A stretch of 64,000 bases of DNA from Amoebidium appalachense. Taxonomy: Eukaryota; Ichthyosporea. How positions within the stretch are numbered: position 1 is the first letter of the stretch; each line of letters starts with the position of its first letter. Position numbers and translations under genes: made by a program. Below, in pieces: positions 63,791 through 64,000 of the stretch. The notes below the pieces were generated by a model that worked only from the letters and a program-made list of their open reading frames with translations, did not search any database and was not told the origin of the DNA. The stretch is taken from positions 14,074,001 to 14,138,000 of the forward strand of contig CAVNZM010000004.1 of assembly GCA_963693365.1 (NCBI GenBank), read 5' to 3'.

Positions 63791-64000
63791 ATGAGAGCAA
63801 CATCACGGCTGCCGAGTACTCATAGTGCCGACGACAGCAACATGGCGAGTGTAGTCGATGAAAAGAAGGGCGCCGCCTCCGACCCCCTTGATTACTGCAT
63901 GCGGTTTGGCTGCGAAGAGAACGGGGTGGACTGCATTGCTATCGGCACGGTGTACAACGGCAAGGTGCTGACGCAGTGTGTCGAGGCCCGGGGGCCCGGG
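63791..64000 (+). CDS. Unknown protein, 5' part only (truncated by window end)
   Basis: Open from ATG 63791 to the window end (70 codons), with a second in-frame ATG at 63842 in a better context (AACATGG). The N-terminus is polar (SADDSNMASVVDEKKGAASD) and followed by a Cys-containing segment, YCMRFGCEENGVDCIAIGTV. I do not recognise the family. A strong promoter at 63699-63740 and coding-like, GC-rich composition support a real gene. No signal peptide is visible. The last bases (CCCGGGGGCCCGGG) are palindromic. Confidence 0.6.
   Translation, partial: MRATSRLPSTHSADDSNMASVVDEKKGAASDPLDYCMRFGCEENGVDCIAIGTVYNGKVLTQCVEARGPG

Overview
This is nuclear DNA from a eukaryote. Every multi-exon gene I could rebuild has GT-AG spliceosomal introns, promoters carry ATTGG/CCAAT and TATA boxes, and there are no operons or Shine-Dalgarno sites. 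Gene density is low (about eight credible genes in 64 kb). Introns and spacers are packed with poly-C/poly-G, (CA)n/(GT)n, (GA)n and minisatellites. The gene set (SmgGDS-type ARM protein, MYND-type methionine aminopeptidase 1, proteinase K-type subtilase, a plant/algal-type MFS carrier, a mitochondrial YebC/TACO1 protein, a CBM21 glycogen-targeting PP1 subunit, a one-finger C2H2 protein) fits a free-living protist or early-branching lineage. I cannot place the species from sequence alone.

Layout. 134-9800 (minus): an SmgGDS (RAP1GDS1)-like gene, ten coding exons seen, 3' end outside the window. 9801-10266: short divergent promoter. 10267-16181 (plus): methionine aminopeptidase 1, seven exons, all catalytic ligands present. 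17704-18168 (minus): intronless unrecognised ORF with a palindromic 31-bp array upstream. 20578-24472 (plus): secreted subtilisin, six exons. 27095-32146 (minus): MFS transporter whose stop codon lies inside a 98-bp minisatellite. 33238-40000 (minus): YebC/TACO1 homologue rebuilt in eleven small in-frame exons with a mitochondrial presequence. 41462-42271 (minus): intronless CBM21/PP1-targeting protein. 42272-54212: mostly gene-poor, with a weak 67-aa ORF behind a good promoter and one orphan exon candidate. 54213-56217 (plus): C2H2 zinc-finger gene, apparently broken by a C12 run. 56218-63690: repeat-rich spacer. 63791 to the end (plus): 5' part of an unknown gene.

The genes do not form a pathway. 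They are ordinary housekeeping, secretory and transport genes. Unusual features are in gene structure: a tandem array of duplicated 5' splice sites in the aminopeptidase gene, a strict one-exon-per-ARM-repeat layout, compound microsatellites with fixed internal order that often sit next to splice sites, and minisatellites that touch coding sequence. All exon joins were made by hand from homology, reading frame and splice consensus, without RNA evidence.
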